NCBI GenBank assembly: GCA_026127925.1
Contig: JAJSLM010000001.1
Coordinates: 248,001-312,000 of the forward strand
Reading direction: 5' to 3'
Length of the DNA stretch: 64,000 nt
Source: Thermoplasmatales archaeon
GTDB taxonomy: Archaea > Thermoplasmatota > Thermoplasmata > Thermoplasmatales > Thermoplasmataceae
Of this stretch, positions 25,570-33,806 are shown piece by piece (the first letter of the stretch is position 1; the number at the start of each line of letters is the position of its first letter). The notes under the pieces are model-generated. The model saw nothing but the letters and a program-made list of their open reading frames with translations, was not told the DNA's origin and ran no database searches. The translations under genes were made by a program, and so were the position numbers.

Positions 25570-26172
25570 TTAATCTTCCACTCTTCTAATTTCTCCATGA
25601 ACTATATTGAATGTGAAATCCTTCTCTAAGGTCCGGAAATCCTCCTGAGCTACGTTGATCATTTCAGTCTTCTGGCGATAAAGCACAGGTTTGAGGTCAT
25701 TGAGAATACTCTCGGCATCACTTATGTTGGCTGAAATTTCATCTAAAAGTATCAAACGGGGATGAGAGAGCACAGAAGTTGCAAGCGATACCTTTAGTTT
25801 TTGTCCGGTGCTTAAATTTCTCAGCTTTCCTTTGAAATCGATGGCCATTATTCTCTTAATTTCATTGATCTCCTCCACTTTTGTTTTTCTCAAAAAGGAA
25901 AGGTGATCTTCGACGTCAAGGTTAGGGAAATATGAAAGGCGATCCAGATATATGACTTTTCTATGCTCAATTGGGATTACCGTTAAGTCGATCCCATTAT
26001 GCAATATCATTCCCGAATCAACAGGGATCGTTCCGGCTAGGCATCTTAGCAGTGTTGTTTTTCCGGATCCATTTACCCCGAAAATATGAATCATTCCCTC
26101 TGCGTTCAATGATGCTTTCAATTCGAATTCTCCAAGGCGTTTTCGAATGTTGATTTCTATCATTTTAGGCAC
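25570..26172 (-). CDS. ABC transporter ATPase, tungstate/molybdate-type, with degenerate loops
   Basis: The 200-residue ATPase energises the neighbouring permease. Walker A is FGVNGSGKTT, the signature is LSTGQKLKVSL and Walker B RLILLDEIS. Oddities: the Q-loop position reads YLDRLSYFPN rather than FQ, and the switch histidine is replaced in the block INVAQED. It lacks the C-terminal regulatory domain of ModC/WtpC. The start overlaps the permease gene by 8 nt. It may be weakly active or diverged in mechanism. Confidence 0.8.
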   Translation of the reverse strand: MPKMIEINIRKRLGEFELKASLNAEGMIHIFGVNGSGKTTLLRCLAGTIPVDSGMILHNGIDLTVIPIEHRKVIYLDRLSYFPNLDVEDHLSFLRKTKVEEINEIKRIMAIDFKGKLRNLSTGQKLKVSLATSVLSHPRLILLDEISANISDAESILNDLKPVLYRQKTEMINVAQEDFRTLEKDFTFNIVHGEIRRVED

Positions 26173-26968
26173 CCGACCTGTTGTTGCCCACGCCCTTGAT
26201 AAACCTGGATATGAGAAGAACGATTATTGAAATCACTATCATAACTGCGGATGCAGTCACTGCCGGACCGAGGCCGTAATATCCGAAGAACTGGTAGATC
26301 AGGACAGAAGCCGGCATGACTCCTGCAAATGGAAACTGGAGGATAACGTATGCAATTATGGCAATCGAGCCAAACTCACTGATGGCCCTGCTCATGGCAG
26401 TTAACGTGGCTGAAAACAGCAAACGTGCACTATTTGGAATTACAACTCTATATAATGTCTTTATTCTTGACAAGCCAAGGCCCATGGCAAGAATTTCTGG
26501 CTCCTGTGGGTTCTGGGAAAAGACTGATTGTGCAGCCCTAATATATACCGGTGCAGAGACAAATGCAAGCGCCGTAATAAGTCCAGGTATGGAATCAAAT
26601 AACCCAAGGCCTATTGAAATAAGGAATCTTCCAAACGGAGTCAATGGGCTTACGACCAGAAGGAAAGCTATTCCGACTATAGGATGAGGGATGGAAGCCG
26701 GTATGTCCGAGATCGTTTCCATTGCTGAATTGGATATACGTGAAAGGTGATATGCAAGCGGAGTGAAGAGCAAAAATACGAATAAGGCGGCTATTGCCGA
26801 GGAAAAAATAGTGAGTGCAATAGACCTAAAAACTATCGAACTGAACCCTATGGAGCTGTGGTAAATTGCGAATCCATAGACGAGAATAAAAGCAATTGGA
26901 ACGATGATGAGCACCGTTACCACGATTGAAAATAATGCCAAACCATCAAGTTTTTTTATGGCTGCCAT
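26165..26968 (-). CDS. tungstate/molybdate-type ABC permease
   Basis: The 267-residue protein has six membrane segments and the ABC permease (BPD_transp) domain. The EAA motif region reads EPEILAMGLGLSRIKTLYRVVIPNSARLL (about 155-183). Strings such as SIPHPIVGIAF and AMSRAISEFGSIAII match ModB/WtpB/TupB permeases. It is co-transcribed with the ATPase (8-nt overlap) and the binding protein 13 nt upstream. Confidence 0.85.
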   Translation of the reverse strand: MAAIKKLDGLALFSIVVTVLIIVPIAFILVYGFAIYHSSIGFSSIVFRSIALTIFSSAIAALFVFLLFTPLAYHLSRISNSAMETISDIPASIPHPIVGIAFLLVVSPLTPFGRFLISIGLGLFDSIPGLITALAFVSAPVYIRAAQSVFSQNPQEPEILAMGLGLSRIKTLYRVVIPNSARLLFSATLTAMSRAISEFGSIAIIAYVILQFPFAGVMPASVLIYQFFGYYGLGPAVTASAVMIVISIIVLLISRFIKGVGNNRSGA

Positions 26969-26981
26969 GTTCCCTCTTCGG

Positions 26982-28001
26982 TTAATCTATTCTTCCTGAA
27001 TAGATTAATTCATGGCTCGAAAGCAGGCTCATTATCTCTGGCGGTGGCGTTGTGTCATTAAAAAGCTCCGAGTGCTGCAATGGTTTTAATTCGAATGTAG
27101 TTAATCCGTTTCGGTGGTTAAGTGAATAGTTTACAAATTCCAAAGACTCTGTTGTAAGGGTATTGTTTGCAAGTGCTGTGATATATAAGAGAACTGGAGA
27201 GCCCTTCTGAAGTCCAGCCGCAGTTGTATAATTGAATTCAGAATAAAAAGACGAAAGATTTGGATCACCAAAATTCATTTTGGTTGGGAGCTCTACCATA
27301 TTAAGACCTGAGTGCACTGCAGCAGATTTATAGATGAACAGGAAACTAATTTCTCCAGTTTCAAGAGCAGGTACAAGTTGGGCAGCACTTGACCTAGTTA
27401 CATTGGCGTGGTGATTGATAACTGCATTTACGAAATAATTCTCGTTTTTCTCGTACATTTTCCCTGCGATCTCTAAGCTTATCCATGCTCTGAGTCCAGC
27501 AGGATCAGTGCTCGGATCCGATATACCAAGGCTGTTTGATTTATTAGTTATAGAGGAAAGGGCGTCTACAAACTCTGAAGAATTATTTGTAATTTCAGCA
27601 TGCTTCAGCAATGAGGCGATTTTGTAGTCTGTGCTATTGTTGTAATAGGCAAGCACCAGCTGATCCGATGCAAAGGCAATAGCCCACCCACTGTAACGTT
27701 CCTTAAGATAGGACTGACTGTATGGGGAAAGGGCAACGGAAATGAAAACATTTGCAGGATCTCCGGAGCCTATTTTTTGTGCATCTGTATAGGAACCGCC
27801 TCCAATTGCCGGCGATACCGGATTACCTGTGGAGTTTCTATAACCATTCAAAAGATAATTCGCCTCGCCTACGTATGCATCTGCTACGTACGAAATCAGA
27901 AGGCTTCTATTCTTATTATAAGAGTAATGAACGCCAATCCCTGTCCCAACTGCCAGTAAAGCTATAATCACGATGATAACAACGATCTTCGAATTTTTCA
28001 T
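26982..28001 (-). CDS. substrate-binding protein for tungstate/molybdate (WtpA-like)
   Basis: The 339-residue protein has an N-terminal membrane anchor (KIVVIIVIIALLAVGTGIGV) and a periplasmic-type oxyanion-binding domain. Matches to WtpA-like proteins: SYVADAYVGEANYLL, GGGSYTDAQKIGSGDPANVFISVA, YSGWAIAFASDQLVLAYYN. I use the ATG at 28001 (MKNSKIVV); a start at 28022 adds seven residues. Divergent Tfx-type regulator supports a molybdate/tungstate link, since Tfx controls a molybdenum enzyme operon in methanogens. Sulfate-type anions cannot be excluded. Confidence 0.8.
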   Translation of the reverse strand: MKNSKIVVIIVIIALLAVGTGIGVHYSYNKNRSLLISYVADAYVGEANYLLNGYRNSTGNPVSPAIGGGSYTDAQKIGSGDPANVFISVALSPYSQSYLKERYSGWAIAFASDQLVLAYYNNSTDYKIASLLKHAEITNNSSEFVDALSSITNKSNSLGISDPSTDPAGLRAWISLEIAGKMYEKNENYFVNAVINHHANVTRSSAAQLVPALETGEISFLFIYKSAAVHSGLNMVELPTKMNFGDPNLSSFYSEFNYTTAAGLQKGSPVLLYITALANNTLTTESLEFVNYSLNHRNGLTTFELKPLQHSELFNDTTPPPEIMSLLSSHELIYSGRID

Positions 28002-28054
28002 ATGGTTGATAAAATAAATCATGTAAATAACATTTGGTTAAATTATGAAAAAGT

Positions 28055-28068
28055 AAACATTAATGTTT
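28055..28068. promoter_or_regulatory. candidate operator between wtp genes and tfx
   Basis: AAACATTAATGTTT is a perfect 14-bp palindrome in the divergent promoter region, 54 nt from the wtpA start and 37 nt from the tfx start. A weaker dyad ATGTAAATAACAT lies at 28021-28033. A Tfx-family protein or another metal regulator could bind here. Confidence 0.5.
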
Positions 28069-28104
28069 TAATAACATATGCTTCTGCTATATGGGAGAAT
28101 AAGT

Positions 28105-28509
28105 ATGCGAGATCATTTTCTTACCAAGCGTCAGATGGAAGTACTCCTTCTGGAAAAAGAGGGGTTATCTCATTTGGAAATTGCAAAGGAACTAGGCAGG
28201 ACAGTCCAGAATATTTACGTGATCGATAAGCGTATACGAGAAAATGTGAAAAAGGCACAAAATACGCTATACTTATATGAGGATGCGGGTGGTGCGATTA
28301 TGCTTCCATTTAAGGTACAAAGTGAATTGATTGATATCTTAAAGGAAATCATACATGAATCAGACAAAAATAGAATAAAATTAAAGGAAAATATCATCGG
28401 GTTACTCACAATCTTGAGACAGGCACTAAAATCAGACATTTCTAAGGGTCGGATAAAGAAAAATATTACCATCATGATTAGTCATGATGGCACAATCAAG
28501 ATACTTTGA
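28105..28509 (+). CDS. tfx: Tfx-family transcriptional regulator
   Basis: The 134-residue protein starts with the Tfx helix-turn-helix: FLTKRQMEVLLLEKEGLSHLEIAKELGRTVQNIYVIDKRIRENVKKAQNTL (split here, about residues 4-54), where the invariant pattern is F-L-T-x-R-Q and a final ENVxKAxNTL. Tfx of Methanothermobacter binds the promoter of the molybdenum formylmethanofuran dehydrogenase operon. Divergent from a molybdate/tungstate-type transporter, so it probably controls that uptake. Start at ATG 28105 with GGGAG at 28093-28097; the ORF extends nine codons further upstream. Confidence 0.85.
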   Translation: MRDHFLTKRQMEVLLLEKEGLSHLEIAKELGRTVQNIYVIDKRIRENVKKAQNTLYLYEDAGGAIMLPFKVQSELIDILKEIIHESDKNRIKLKENIIGLLTILRQALKSDISKGRIKKNITIMISHDGTIKIL

Positions 28510-28510
28510 C

Positions 28511-29725
28511 TCAAGATACTTTTTTCATTCTTCGAATCAATTCTTCGGCAAATTCAGAACACTTAAGGGGTTTTACATTAGAGTATCTCGCAATATCTTG
28601 AGTTACCTTATGGTCCAGGTATGCTGAATTTACCGCATTCCTTATGATCTCCGCCGGTTCTTTCCATTCCATATACTCAAGTGCCATGGCGGCAGAAAGT
28701 ATGATTGATGTTGGATTGGCAACATCCATACCGGTATATTTTGGCGCCGAACCATGTATCGCTTCAAAGATTGCGTATACATCCCCTACATTTCCGCTCG
28801 GTGCCGTTCCGATACCGCCAACCTGTGCCGCAAGGGCATCTGAGAGGTAATCACCATTTATGTTTGTGGTGGCAATAACGTCGTATTCGTCCGTTCGAGT
28901 CAAAACTTGCTGAAACATGTTGTCAGCTATTCTGTCTTTTATAACGATTTTTCCTTGATATGCATCAGGCTTTTCCAGATAATCCTTCTCTGTTACAGTC
29001 TCATTTTTGAATTCAGTTGCTGCCAGCTCGTAGCCCCATTCCCTAAAAGCACCTTCCGTGTACTTCATTATATTTCCTTTGTGCATCAGGGTGACGCTCC
29101 TCCTGTGGTTCTGTATTGCATACTGAATGGCCTTTCTTACGAGTCTCTGCGACTTGAACTTACTTATGGGCTTTATACCAATACCAGAATCATTTGGAAT
29201 ATTCACTGATAATTCTTTCGACAGGAACATCCGAAGTTTCTCAGCTTCGCTTGAATCATATTTCCACTCATATCCAGCGTAAAGATCTTCAGTGTTTTCC
29301 CTGAAAACAACCATATCCATTTTCTCCGGGTATTTCACGGGTGACGGAGATCCAGGTATGAATTTTACAGGCCTGATGTTTGCATAAAGATCAAAATATT
29401 GCCTGAGAGTAACATTAAGGCTTCTCATTCCATGACCCACCGGTGTTGTAAGAGGGCCCTTTACCGAGACAACGCATTTCTTTAGTTTATCTAATGAATC
29501 TTGAGGAAGGGACTTCCCCGTTTCCTTGAAGGATTCTTCACCGGCTGGGACCTTCTCCCATATTATGTTTTTCTCACCGCCATAGGCAACTTCTACTGCT
29601 GCATTTACGGTAAGTATCATAGCCTTTGAAATGTCTCCCCCAATACCATCCCCTTCTATATAACCGATGGTTGGATCTTTCGGTATTTCCAATTTTTTAT
29701 CCCCTGAAATTTTTATGTACGTCAT
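28511..29725 (-). CDS. icd: isocitrate dehydrogenase
   Basis: The 404-residue enzyme converts isocitrate to 2-oxoglutarate in the TCA cycle. Family blocks include GIGGDISKAM near 28, TTPVGHGMRSLNVTLRQYFDLYANIRP near 96-122 (substrate-binding Ser and Arg), and HGSAPKYTGMDVANPTSIIL near 333-352. The last block, with Lys and Tyr, usually marks NADP-dependent archaeal/bacterial IDH. Length fits class I IDH. It converges on tfx with a 1-nt gap. Confidence 0.95.
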   Translation of the reverse strand: MTYIKISGDKKLEIPKDPTIGYIEGDGIGGDISKAMILTVNAAVEVAYGGEKNIIWEKVPAGEESFKETGKSLPQDSLDKLKKCVVSVKGPLTTPVGHGMRSLNVTLRQYFDLYANIRPVKFIPGSPSPVKYPEKMDMVVFRENTEDLYAGYEWKYDSSEAEKLRMFLSKELSVNIPNDSGIGIKPISKFKSQRLVRKAIQYAIQNHRRSVTLMHKGNIMKYTEGAFREWGYELAATEFKNETVTEKDYLEKPDAYQGKIVIKDRIADNMFQQVLTRTDEYDVIATTNINGDYLSDALAAQVGGIGTAPSGNVGDVYAIFEAIHGSAPKYTGMDVANPTSIILSAAMALEYMEWKEPAEIIRNAVNSAYLDHKVTQDIARYSNVKPLKCSEFAEELIRRMKKVS

Positions 29726-30164
29726 AATATCTGTTCAGTATCTTCTCAAAACTCATATAACTTACTAGGATGAGGTATTGTGTTCTGAGTGATTAACTGG
29801 GATTAGTAGAACAAATCTGAACACAAAAATATGTTTAACATCTGGGAAGGCTCTAATTAGCATAAAAACTTTTATTCAGGTTTCTCTGGCCATCGGAGGT
29901 AAATGTATTTGCCCTCCACTTTCTGATAATTGTAGGGGCCAAATATCTTGTTCAAAGGACTTTAAAACCGGAAATTAGGAATATTTACATTTTCGAAAGG
30001 GCGAATAAAAATTATACACCTAAACTTCAGCTTGAATCGGAAGGATCCTGATGCACTTTGGAGTAAATGTTATTTCAAAAAACTGACAACGGGAGGAACC
30101 AAATAGAGTAAGTTTACTTTAATACAAGTATCTTGTTAATATATTTATTCGATATGTTATAGCA
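29726..30164. other. 439-nt intergenic region before the sugar-type ABC operon
   Basis: No credible gene found on either strand. It holds the icd promoter at the left end and an AT-rich TTAATATATTTA box at about 30136-30147 for the gene at 30165. A GGAGG...CCTCC hairpin with AAAT/ATTT inside lies at about 29896-29918. Another stretch (29767-29820) has spaced GGATGA, CTGA, GTGATTA and CTGA elements recalling a box C/D RNA, but the flanks do not pair. Confidence 0.5.
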
Positions 30165-31610
30165 ATGGAAATTATTAAATATGATAATTTCAGTACTCGT
30201 TTCATGGCAGAAGCAAGCCAAAAGGCAATGGAAAATGAAGTAAGGCCGAAACGCCCGTGGGGATGGGTAGTTTTGGTTGTAGTTGTTGCAGTGATTGGTT
30301 TTACGGGGGGATATATTGCACACGCCCCCACCTCAAAAACCTCAACTACAGTCAACCTGCAATTCTACGAAAGTGTAGCAGCCAGCGAAGCTAAGTACAT
30401 TAACAACACATTGATTCCTCAGTTCGAAGCTGAATATCCAGGAATACACGTAACTTTTGTTAACGTAGGAAGTGGAGACGTATCGAAAGATATACTGGCC
30501 CTTGAAAAATCTGGGAAAGTAGGGAGCATAGTTGCCGGGCAGGACAACCTGGAAATAGGGCAGTTAATATATAGCTCATCAGGGAACGTACTCATGAATC
30601 TTACTACAATGGCACCTGCGCTTATGCCGCCGAATTTGATTCCCGCAGCTCAGAACCTTGTACTTTATGAGAAGCATGTTTTTGGTGGGGTTTACTTTTT
30701 CCCATTTAGAGGAAATGTGCCTCTGGTATTTTACAATAAGACTATCTTGGCAAAAGCCGGGATATCTGCACCTCCTGCGAATGACACGCAGCTTTTAAAA
30801 GACGCAATGGCATTACACAATAAAAGTCTTCCAGAAATAATGATACAAGGCGGCTCGACTTTCGGCGTAAGAACAGGCTCAAGTACTGCGACTGAGCTTT
30901 ACCAATTAATGGTCCAGTATGGTGGCAATCCATTGTATATCAATGATTCAGGAGATTTACACGCAATGCAGTTTCTGAAGAACCTGAGTTCCTACTTTGT
31001 TCCTGCATATAAGACTGGTTACTGGGGGTCATACCACGGCTTGGCGGTCGGTAATTACTCCATCCTCGACTATCAATGGCCGTACATATACAACACCCTT
31101 ACAAGCACGCCATACAACATGACAAACTCTACACTGGGATTCTATCCTGGGCCGGCAGGACCCGTTAATGGCAACCATTTGCTTGGCGGGGATGTCCTCT
31201 TTATTCCAAAGGGGGCAGCAAACTTACCAAGTGATGAGGCTTTCATTAGCTTCTTGCTAGGCGAGCAGGCTCAAAAGGAGACCCTTTTGAACCTTTCTTG
31301 GGTAGCTATAAATGCCGGAGCATATCAGAACTTACCAGCTAAATATAGTGCCATAGACGCTGCGTTGGGAGACGCTATTGATCAGGGAGTATTCCTCAGG
31401 AATCCTACGCCATGGATAACTGAATGGCAGACTATATTGGACCAGGATGTCTTTAATCCGCTAATTGCTAACGGGGGGTCGTATAGTTCAATAGCATCTG
31501 ATCTTAGCAATGCCCACACTGCGATGTATAAATATATTCTAGCGAACTACGGATCGGCCAACGCAACGTTATATCAGGACCCGAATAACTACGGACCGAT
31601 ATCCGTATAA
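30165..31610 (+). CDS. ABC transporter substrate-binding protein, sugar type (family 1)
   Basis: The 481-residue protein has a membrane anchor (VVLVVVVAVIGFTGGYIAHA at about 36-55) after a cytoplasmic N-terminus of ~33 residues, then a family 1 binding domain (LQFYESVAASEAKYINNTLIPQFEAEYPG; GVYFFPFRGNVPLVFYNKTIL; GGDVLFIPKGA). The anchor-not-lipobox layout is common in acidophilic archaea. Neighbouring permeases resemble the MalF/MalG pair, so a carbohydrate is the likely substrate. ATG at 30165 follows a TATA-like box at the leaderless distance; ATG at 30204 is an alternative. Confidence 0.85.
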   Translation: MEIIKYDNFSTRFMAEASQKAMENEVRPKRPWGWVVLVVVVAVIGFTGGYIAHAPTSKTSTTVNLQFYESVAASEAKYINNTLIPQFEAEYPGIHVTFVNVGSGDVSKDILALEKSGKVGSIVAGQDNLEIGQLIYSSSGNVLMNLTTMAPALMPPNLIPAAQNLVLYEKHVFGGVYFFPFRGNVPLVFYNKTILAKAGISAPPANDTQLLKDAMALHNKSLPEIMIQGGSTFGVRTGSSTATELYQLMVQYGGNPLYINDSGDLHAMQFLKNLSSYFVPAYKTGYWGSYHGLAVGNYSILDYQWPYIYNTLTSTPYNMTNSTLGFYPGPAGPVNGNHLLGGDVLFIPKGAANLPSDEAFISFLLGEQAQKETLLNLSWVAINAGAYQNLPAKYSAIDAALGDAIDQGVFLRNPTPWITEWQTILDQDVFNPLIANGGSYSSIASDLSNAHTAMYKYILANYGSANATLYQDPNNYGPISV

Positions 31611-31619
31611 TTTTTTTTT
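31611..31619 (+). terminator. T9 tract between binding-protein and permease genes
   Basis: Directly after the TAA of the binding-protein gene comes AATTT... with nine T in a row (about 31611-31619). In archaea such runs cause partial termination. Here it would give more binding-protein than permease mRNA. The next gene has its own GGTGAT Shine-Dalgarno at 31620-31625. Confidence 0.5.
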
Positions 31620-31630
31620 GGTGATTTTTA

Positions 31631-32461
31631 TTGAAATGGAGAGATCAATGGTCTGCTTACTTGCTGATCGCACCAGCTGTGGTCTATGTTTTGTATTTGG
31701 CTTTTTATCCAGCTTTAGAATCTGTTCGCGGAGGGTTTGAAACTCCAATTCATCCGTTTTCTCTGTACAACTATAATTTTGTTTTGAGCACATTCGGGAC
31801 AAGGCCTATACTCAATACTTTCATTGTTACGGCGGCTGCTCTTCTCTTGCAGTTTACAGTGGCATTTGTTGTCGCAAGCTTACTTTCGAAGCCATTCAGG
31901 GGCAGAAGTGCTTTTACCGCAATATTTCTTATTCCCTTTGGGGTAGCAACCATTGTTGCAGCAGTTATATTCCATAATATGTTCGCAGCGTATGGAGGAT
32001 ACGTCAATTCTTTCATAAGTCTTTTCGGCTTTCATGCCATTGATTGGGAAGCAACTTTTCCCAGGGCTCTTTTCGTCCTAATCCTGGCGGACTCCTGGAA
32101 AAACACTCCAATAGTGATGCTTATACTGCTCGCGGGCATGTCTACGATACCTTCTGATCTGTACAGCCAAGCCATGGTGGATGGTGCCGGTCCATTTCAA
32201 AGGTTTTTTAGGATTACCTTACCTAATATGGCCGGGTTTATTGCGATAGCCTTGATGATCAGGGGCATAAGTGAATTCAATATTTTTGCGATGGCACTAC
32301 TGATATTTCCGTACCAGCTTTTAACGACGATGACTTACTCTCTTTTTGATATCGTTAATCCAAGCCCGTCTTATGCAGCAGCAACAATTTTGTTAGGTTT
32401 TGTTTTGATTTTTGCGGTACTTATAATGATATACAGATCAAAATACAGTAAGGTGTCATAA
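31631..32461 (+). CDS. ABC sugar permease, MalF/UgpA type
   Basis: The 276-residue protein has six membrane helices, starting AYLLIAPAVVYVLYLAFYPALESV. The EAA motif reads YSQAMVDGAGPFQRFFRITLPNMAG (about 178-202). The start is TTG at 31631 with GGTGAT 5 nt upstream. It is separated from the next permease by a single nucleotide, so the two are translationally coupled. Confidence 0.88.
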   Translation: MKWRDQWSAYLLIAPAVVYVLYLAFYPALESVRGGFETPIHPFSLYNYNFVLSTFGTRPILNTFIVTAAALLLQFTVAFVVASLLSKPFRGRSAFTAIFLIPFGVATIVAAVIFHNMFAAYGGYVNSFISLFGFHAIDWEATFPRALFVLILADSWKNTPIVMLILLAGMSTIPSDLYSQAMVDGAGPFQRFFRITLPNMAGFIAIALMIRGISEFNIFAMALLIFPYQLLTTMTYSLFDIVNPSPSYAAATILLGFVLIFAVLIMIYRSKYSKVS

Positions 32462-32462
32462 A

Positions 32463-33302
32463 ATGGTTAGCGAATACAAAAATCCGAGGTCTAAGTATTA
32501 TACGTATATAGGGGTAGCCATATTTTCATTTTTAGTCCTCTTGCCGATATATATACTTGCGATCATAGCATTTGGGGATCCGAGTCAGACCGTAGCAGCA
32601 TATTATCCCGCGTTAATTCCATCGAAGTTTACATTGGTGAACTTCATCAGGGCTTTCAGTGGATACGGAAGTGTTTTGATAGCGGCATTCTACAAAAGTC
32701 TTGAGACCGCCTTTATTGTCGCTTCGCTAGCCATTCTTCTCGGGTATCACGCAGCCTACGGCTTAAGCAAACTTTCATTCAAAATCAGCAGTATACTGAT
32801 TGCTTTGCTATTTTTTTCTACTATGATACCTTCACTAACAATTGCGATTCCAATTAGCGTGTCGTTTCTTAAGCTAGGTCTTTATGATTCTGCCTTTGGA
32901 CTTGCACTTGCACAGGAGCTTATCGTCTTGCCATTAACTATTTTTCTAATGATGGGAGCACTTCAATCGGTGCCCAAACAACTTGAATCACAAGCAAGAG
33001 TCGATGGGGCAGGTTTTTTTCAAACACTTTATCAGGTGATTTTTCCTCTTGCAATTCCAGGAGTTATTTCTGCTTTTCTGCTCTCTTGGATGATGTCATG
33101 GGACGAGTTTACCTTTGCAGTAATATTGTCCCCTGTCCATCCGACACTTCCAATTCTCATATACTTCGATAGCACAGCGCGGGGCGATATATTGACTGCC
33201 ACTTCATTCTCACTTCTTGTGACCTTACCTGTTATTGTGCTAACAATTGTGCTCTCAAAGTTCATTAAAGGCAGTTACTTGACGGCTGGTATCACGGGGT
33301 GA
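32463..33302 (+). CDS. ABC sugar permease, MalG/UgpE type
   Basis: The 279-residue protein has six membrane helices and the EAA motif ESQARVDGAGFFQTLYQVIFPLAIPG (about 177-202), followed by SWMMSWDEFTFAVIL, a typical MalG-like end. It follows the first permease by one nucleotide. Its C-terminal end carries GGGGTGA (33295-33301), which serves as ribosome-binding site for the next ORF. Confidence 0.88.
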   Translation: MVSEYKNPRSKYYTYIGVAIFSFLVLLPIYILAIIAFGDPSQTVAAYYPALIPSKFTLVNFIRAFSGYGSVLIAAFYKSLETAFIVASLAILLGYHAAYGLSKLSFKISSILIALLFFSTMIPSLTIAIPISVSFLKLGLYDSAFGLALAQELIVLPLTIFLMMGALQSVPKQLESQARVDGAGFFQTLYQVIFPLAIPGVISAFLLSWMMSWDEFTFAVILSPVHPTLPILIYFDSTARGDILTATSFSLLVTLPVIVLTIVLSKFIKGSYLTAGITG

Positions 33303-33309
33303 ATAAAAA

Positions 33310-33804
33310 GTGAAAAATTTTTTATCTGAGGTCTCTGAATCGCCACAGTCCGCCGTACACAGGAATTTACGGGTTCTAGTGAATGCATCATTGAAAAATA
33401 TTGGGCTCCCTAAAGAAATTTATTTTTTTAACTATGAGTCTAGAAAACCCACCATAATCAGTCAGATCATACTTGTTCTTCGCAGACCTCTTGTTATTTC
33501 CAGAGTATCCAGTGTAATTCATAATAATAAACATGATTCAAAACAGCTGGTGAATGGGTCTTGGTTCCCTATATTTGTTTCTTCAGAATCGGCGTCCAAC
33601 AACAAATTTAATTGCGAAACTACATTATCTAAGAAAGACAAAAGAGATGCTGGACGAAATTCTGATTATGATCTTTTTTCAAATAAACTGCTGAGCGACA
33701 AAAAAAGACATAACATGGAATATCCTCAACTAATAAACTCCTATAGTACAACGATAAATCTTATGCATAGAAATAAAGCAGCAAAAGTTAAACAATGGGT
33801 GTAA
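33310..33804 (+). CDS. unknown protein inside the sugar-ABC operon
   Basis: I recognise no family. A 164-codon ORF fills exactly the space between permease and ATPase genes, starts GTG with GGGGTGA 8 nt upstream, and overlaps the ATPase start by 10 nt. The product is basic and polar, with one hydrophobic stretch (IISQIILVLRRPLVI), and Lys/Asn/Ser-rich C-terminal half. It has no signal peptide. The position argues for a real gene; the composition, partly low-complexity, leaves doubt. It could be a substrate-specific helper or regulator, but nothing shows this. Confidence 0.5.
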   Translation: MKNFLSEVSESPQSAVHRNLRVLVNASLKNIGLPKEIYFFNYESRKPTIISQIILVLRRPLVISRVSSVIHNNKHDSKQLVNGSWFPIFVSSESASNNKFNCETTLSKKDKRDAGRNSDYDLFSNKLLSDKKRHNMEYPQLINSYSTTINLMHRNKAAKVKQWV

Positions 33805-33806
33805 AG

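Noticed and set aside
29767-29820. Box C/D RNA-like element (GGATGA, CTGA, GTGATTA, CTGA)
   Set aside because: Box C is imperfect, the flanks do not pair and I could not identify rRNA or tRNA targets. A target search and RNA-seq would decide.
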